Shown here: in pieces, positions 40,638 through 42,659 of the stretch
How the letters are laid out: each line of letters begins with the position of its first letter
How positions within the stretch are numbered: the stretch's first letter is position 1
Assembly (NCBI GenBank): GCA_900769075.1
Contig: CAAGFE010000082.1
Span: 1 to 42,659 of the forward strand
Source of the DNA: Clostridia bacterium
GTDB taxonomy: Bacteria > Bacillota > Clostridia > Christensenellales > Aristaeellaceae
Length of the DNA: 42,659 nt
Reading direction: 5' to 3'
Program-made: the position numbers and the translations under genes
Notes under the pieces: generated by a model
The model's input: only the letters and a program-made list of their open reading frames with translations
What the model was told of the DNA's origin: nothing
The model's database searches: none

Positions 40638-42398
40638 ATGAAGCAAGAAGTCCATGGCAACCTGACAGGCATCCGCGACAGCGTGATCGACGCGCTGGCG
40701 ACCCTGTACGAGTATGAGGTGGAGGACGGCGATTTCCTCCCCCGGGAGCTGATGCAGTTCCTGGCAAAATTCAGCGGCGCCCTCAACCGGGAGATCGCCG
40801 TGTACATCACCCGGGACGGCGAGGTCGTCGATGTATCCGTCGGGACGGATCGTGACGTGGAGCTGCGGGATTATCGATTGCGCCGCAATGCCCAGCGCCT
40901 GAGCTGCGTGCGCTGCGTCCACACCCATCCCAACGGCGACGGGCGTTTGTCCGACGTGGATCTGTCCGCGCTGCGCTCCTTCCGCTATGACGCGATGGTT
41001 TCCGTGGGCTGCCTGAGGGGCGAACCGACCTTCGTCCAGGCCGCCTTCCTGGGGGAGAAGCAGAATATCCTGATGGATGAGCCTGTCCGCTGGTACAAGG
41101 TGCCGGACGCGGACTGGAACCGCCAGGTGGAGGAGAGCGACCGCATCGTTGGCTGGGAGGACGAGCAGAAGCATCCCAACGCCAAAGAACGCGCCGTCCT
41201 GATGGGCATCGAAAGCGAGGAGAGCCTCCAGGAGCTGGCCCGGCTGGCGGATACCGCCGGCGCGGAGGTGGTCGGGATGTTCCTGCAGAAGCGGGACAAG
41301 CCCGACACCGCCCTGTTCATCGGCAAGGGCCGCGCGGATGAGCTGACCCGTCAGTGCCAGGCCCTCGAGGCCGACGTGTGCATCTTTGACGAGGAGCTGA
41401 CCGGCATCCAGGTGCGCAACCTGGAGGACATGCTCCGGGTGAAGGTGGTGGATCGCACGACGCTGATCCTGGACATCTTTGCCCAGCGGGCCTCTTCCGC
41501 CGAGGGCAAGCTCCAGGTGGAGCTGGCCCAGCTGCAGTACCAGTCCACGCGGCTGATTGGCCAGGGCCTGGTGCTGTCCCGACTGGCGGGCGGCATCGGC
41601 ACCCGCGGCCCCGGCGAATCTAAGCTGGAGATGAACCGCCGCCGCATCCGCGAGCGCATGACCGAGCTGCGCCGCCGCCTGGAAACGGTGGAAAAGCAGC
41701 GGGAGCTGCGCCGCAAGAACCGCGAGAAGAATGACATCCCGGTGGTGGCGCTGGTGGGCTACACCAACGCGGGCAAATCGACGCTGCTCAACCGGATGAC
41801 GGGCAGCAGCGTGTATGTGCAGGATCAGCTCTTCGCCACGCTGGACGCGGTGTCCCGCCGCATCGAGACCGCCGAGCATACGCCCTATCTGCTGGTGGAC
41901 ACGGTCGGCTTCATCCGCAAGCTGCCCCATGCGCTGGTCAGCGCTTTCCGCTCCACGCTGGACGAAGCGACGCTGGCGGATGTGCTGCTGATCATCAACG
42001 ACGGCGCGTCCGGCGAGATGTACAGGCAGCATGACACGGTGATGCAGGTGCTCAATGAGCTGGGCGCCACCGAGCAGCCGCGCATCGAGGTGATCAACAA
42101 GTGCGACCTGGGGACGGCGGAGCCTGCCTTCCCCGGCGCGGTGATGGTCTCCGCCACAACCGGCGAGGGCCTGGAGGAGCTTCAGGCCCGCATTGCTGCC
42201 GAGCTGCAGCGCTCCTACGCCCCGGTGACCTTTGTGCTGCCCTTCAGCCAGTATGGGCTGGTCAGCCAGATCCGCCCGCTGGGCCGGGTGATCAGCGAGG
42301 CCTACACCGATGAAGGCACCGAGCTGACCATCGTGATCGGCAACGCCGACCGGGATCGCCTGGTGGCAAAGTACGGGAAAAAGATCATCAAGGGATAA
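40638..42398 (+). CDS. hflX: HflX GTPase with N-terminal JAMM-like domain
   Basis: HflX is a ribosome-splitting GTPase that rescues stalled 70S particles. The core is clear: the HflX N-domain (TALFIGKGRADEL, VCIFDEELTGIQVRN, GGIGTRGPGESKLE), a coiled coil, then the G domain with GYTNAGKST (G1), DTVGFIRKLP (G3) and NKCD (G4). Before it lie about 180 residues with the pattern E52...H95-T-H97-x10-D108 and Ser105, an exact JAMM metalloprotease spacing. I recall this extension from other clostridial HflX proteins. The start is the ATG at 40638, since AAAGGA lies six bases upstream; a GTG at 40623 overlaps that site. Confidence 0.95.
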   Translation: MKQEVHGNLTGIRDSVIDALATLYEYEVEDGDFLPRELMQFLAKFSGALNREIAVYITRDGEVVDVSVGTDRDVELRDYRLRRNAQRLSCVRCVHTHPNGDGRLSDVDLSALRSFRYDAMVSVGCLRGEPTFVQAAFLGEKQNILMDEPVRWYKVPDADWNRQVEESDRIVGWEDEQKHPNAKERAVLMGIESEESLQELARLADTAGAEVVGMFLQKRDKPDTALFIGKGRADELTRQCQALEADVCIFDEELTGIQVRNLEDMLRVKVVDRTTLILDIFAQRASSAEGKLQVELAQLQYQSTRLIGQGLVLSRLAGGIGTRGPGESKLEMNRRRIRERMTELRRRLETVEKQRELRRKNREKNDIPVVALVGYTNAGKSTLLNRMTGSSVYVQDQLFATLDAVSRRIETAEHTPYLLVDTVGFIRKLPHALVSAFRSTLDEATLADVLLIINDGASGEMYRQHDTVMQVLNELGATEQPRIEVINKCDLGTAEPAFPGAVMVSATTGEGLEELQARIAAELQRSYAPVTFVLPFSQYGLVSQIRPLGRVISEAYTDEGTELTIVIGNADRDRLVAKYGKKIIKG

Positions 42399-42420
42399 AG
42401 AATAGACCGCCAAAATGCGA

Positions 42421-42450
42421 ACATCCCGGCAAAAACTGCCGGGATGTTTC
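42421..42450 (+). terminator. Hairpin after hflX
   Basis: A perfect 11-bp stem (ACATCCCGGCA, loop AAAAC, inverse TGCCGGGATGT) is followed by only TTTC. It is probably the hflX terminator despite the short T-run. Confidence 0.75.
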
Positions 42451-42482
42451 AGACTGTCAAAAAACCTCACAGGGAGGTGTCG

Positions 42483-42632
42483 GAGGGCCCGCAGGCCCTC
42501 TGACTTCATTCGTATCGCGGGGCTTTGCCGCGCGGGCGGGACGGTTTCGGCCTTTGCCGAAACCTTTCCTTACATTTTTCACGGCCGTCAGCTTTAGCTG
42601 ACAGTGAAAAATGCCCGCTTCCGCAGAAGCGG
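42483..42632. repeat. Cluster of five consecutive hairpins
   Basis: Inverted repeats follow one another: 42483-42500 (GAGGGCC), 42516-42534 (CGCG outer stem with GGC-TTT-GCC inside), 42543-42564 (GGTTTCGGC, perfect 9 bp), 42574-42612 (ATTTTTCAC outer, GTCAGC inner) and 42615-42632 (CCGCTTC). Loops are often CTTT, TTT or TTTA. It could be a REP-like palindromic cluster or a structured RNA. No open frame here is convincing. Confidence 0.65.
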
Positions 42633-42659
42633 AGGCCCCCTCCCTTATCGAAAAAGTGG

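Noticed and set aside
42415..42597. Small open frame after hflX
   Set aside because: It runs through a series of perfect hairpins, has no ribosome-binding site and gives no protein-like pattern.

Overview
The window is a GC-rich, densely coded chromosomal segment of a Firmicute, most likely a high-GC member of class Clostridia. The evidence is the ylm/sepF/divIVA division cluster, a Bacillus-type PurR, a DUF4364 regulator, ylxM-ffh beside rpsP-khpA-rimM-trmD, an archaeal-type phosphoglycerate mutase, and housekeeping promoters of TTGACA-17-TATAAT type that often carry an extended -10 TGn. A gut commensal of the Christensenellales kind would fit, but that is a guess. I recognise no transposase, phage gene, CRISPR array, tRNA or rRNA, and no gene-free stretch exceeds 300 bases.

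Left arm, minus strand (158-4995): an M16 peptidase-like protein, then an FHA-domain protein, a SEDS glycosyltransferase (FtsW/RodA) and a class B PBP, which form an envelope-growth operon. A small zinc-ribbon membrane protein (5164-5625, plus) precedes a bidirectional terminator. Positions 5659-11377 (minus) hold a histidine operon hisZ-hisG-hisD-hisB-hisA-hisIE behind a perfect consensus promoter. Its last gene fuses a GNAT acetyltransferase to HisI-HisE, and hisH, hisF and hisC are absent. Further minus-strand genes follow: a membrane protein, signal peptidase I with a triplicated strand module, PurR with a Pur box on its own promoter, a DUF4364 regulator and an HPr-like protein without the active-site histidine.

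Middle, plus strand: recD2, aspartokinase, a TSUP permease, an RsbW-like/sigma-B-type pair, and a division cluster hlyD-like-yggS-sepF-yggT-ylmH-divIVA with a probable internal promoter buried in yggS. Next come a RecB-like nuclease/Rad3-like helicase fusion, an archaeal-type phosphoglycerate mutase, a BofC-like protein (minus), a HAD phosphatase and two paralogous secreted proteins built from four and seven peptidoglycan-binding repeats. The second of these ends in a domain with an HG...C pattern like L,D-transpeptidases.

Right arm, plus strand: ylxM-ffh behind a promoter enclosed by a perfect 10-bp inverted repeat, rpsP-khpA-rimM-trmD with hairpins between genes, two small envelope proteins where rplS is often found, and a clostridial-type HflX with an N-terminal JAMM-like domain. 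The window ends in a dense run of hairpins. Overall it is a core-genome region for cell envelope, division, histidine synthesis, protein export and ribosome biogenesis. Its unusual points are fusions, degenerate active sites and regulatory palindromes rather than an obvious defence or mobile island.
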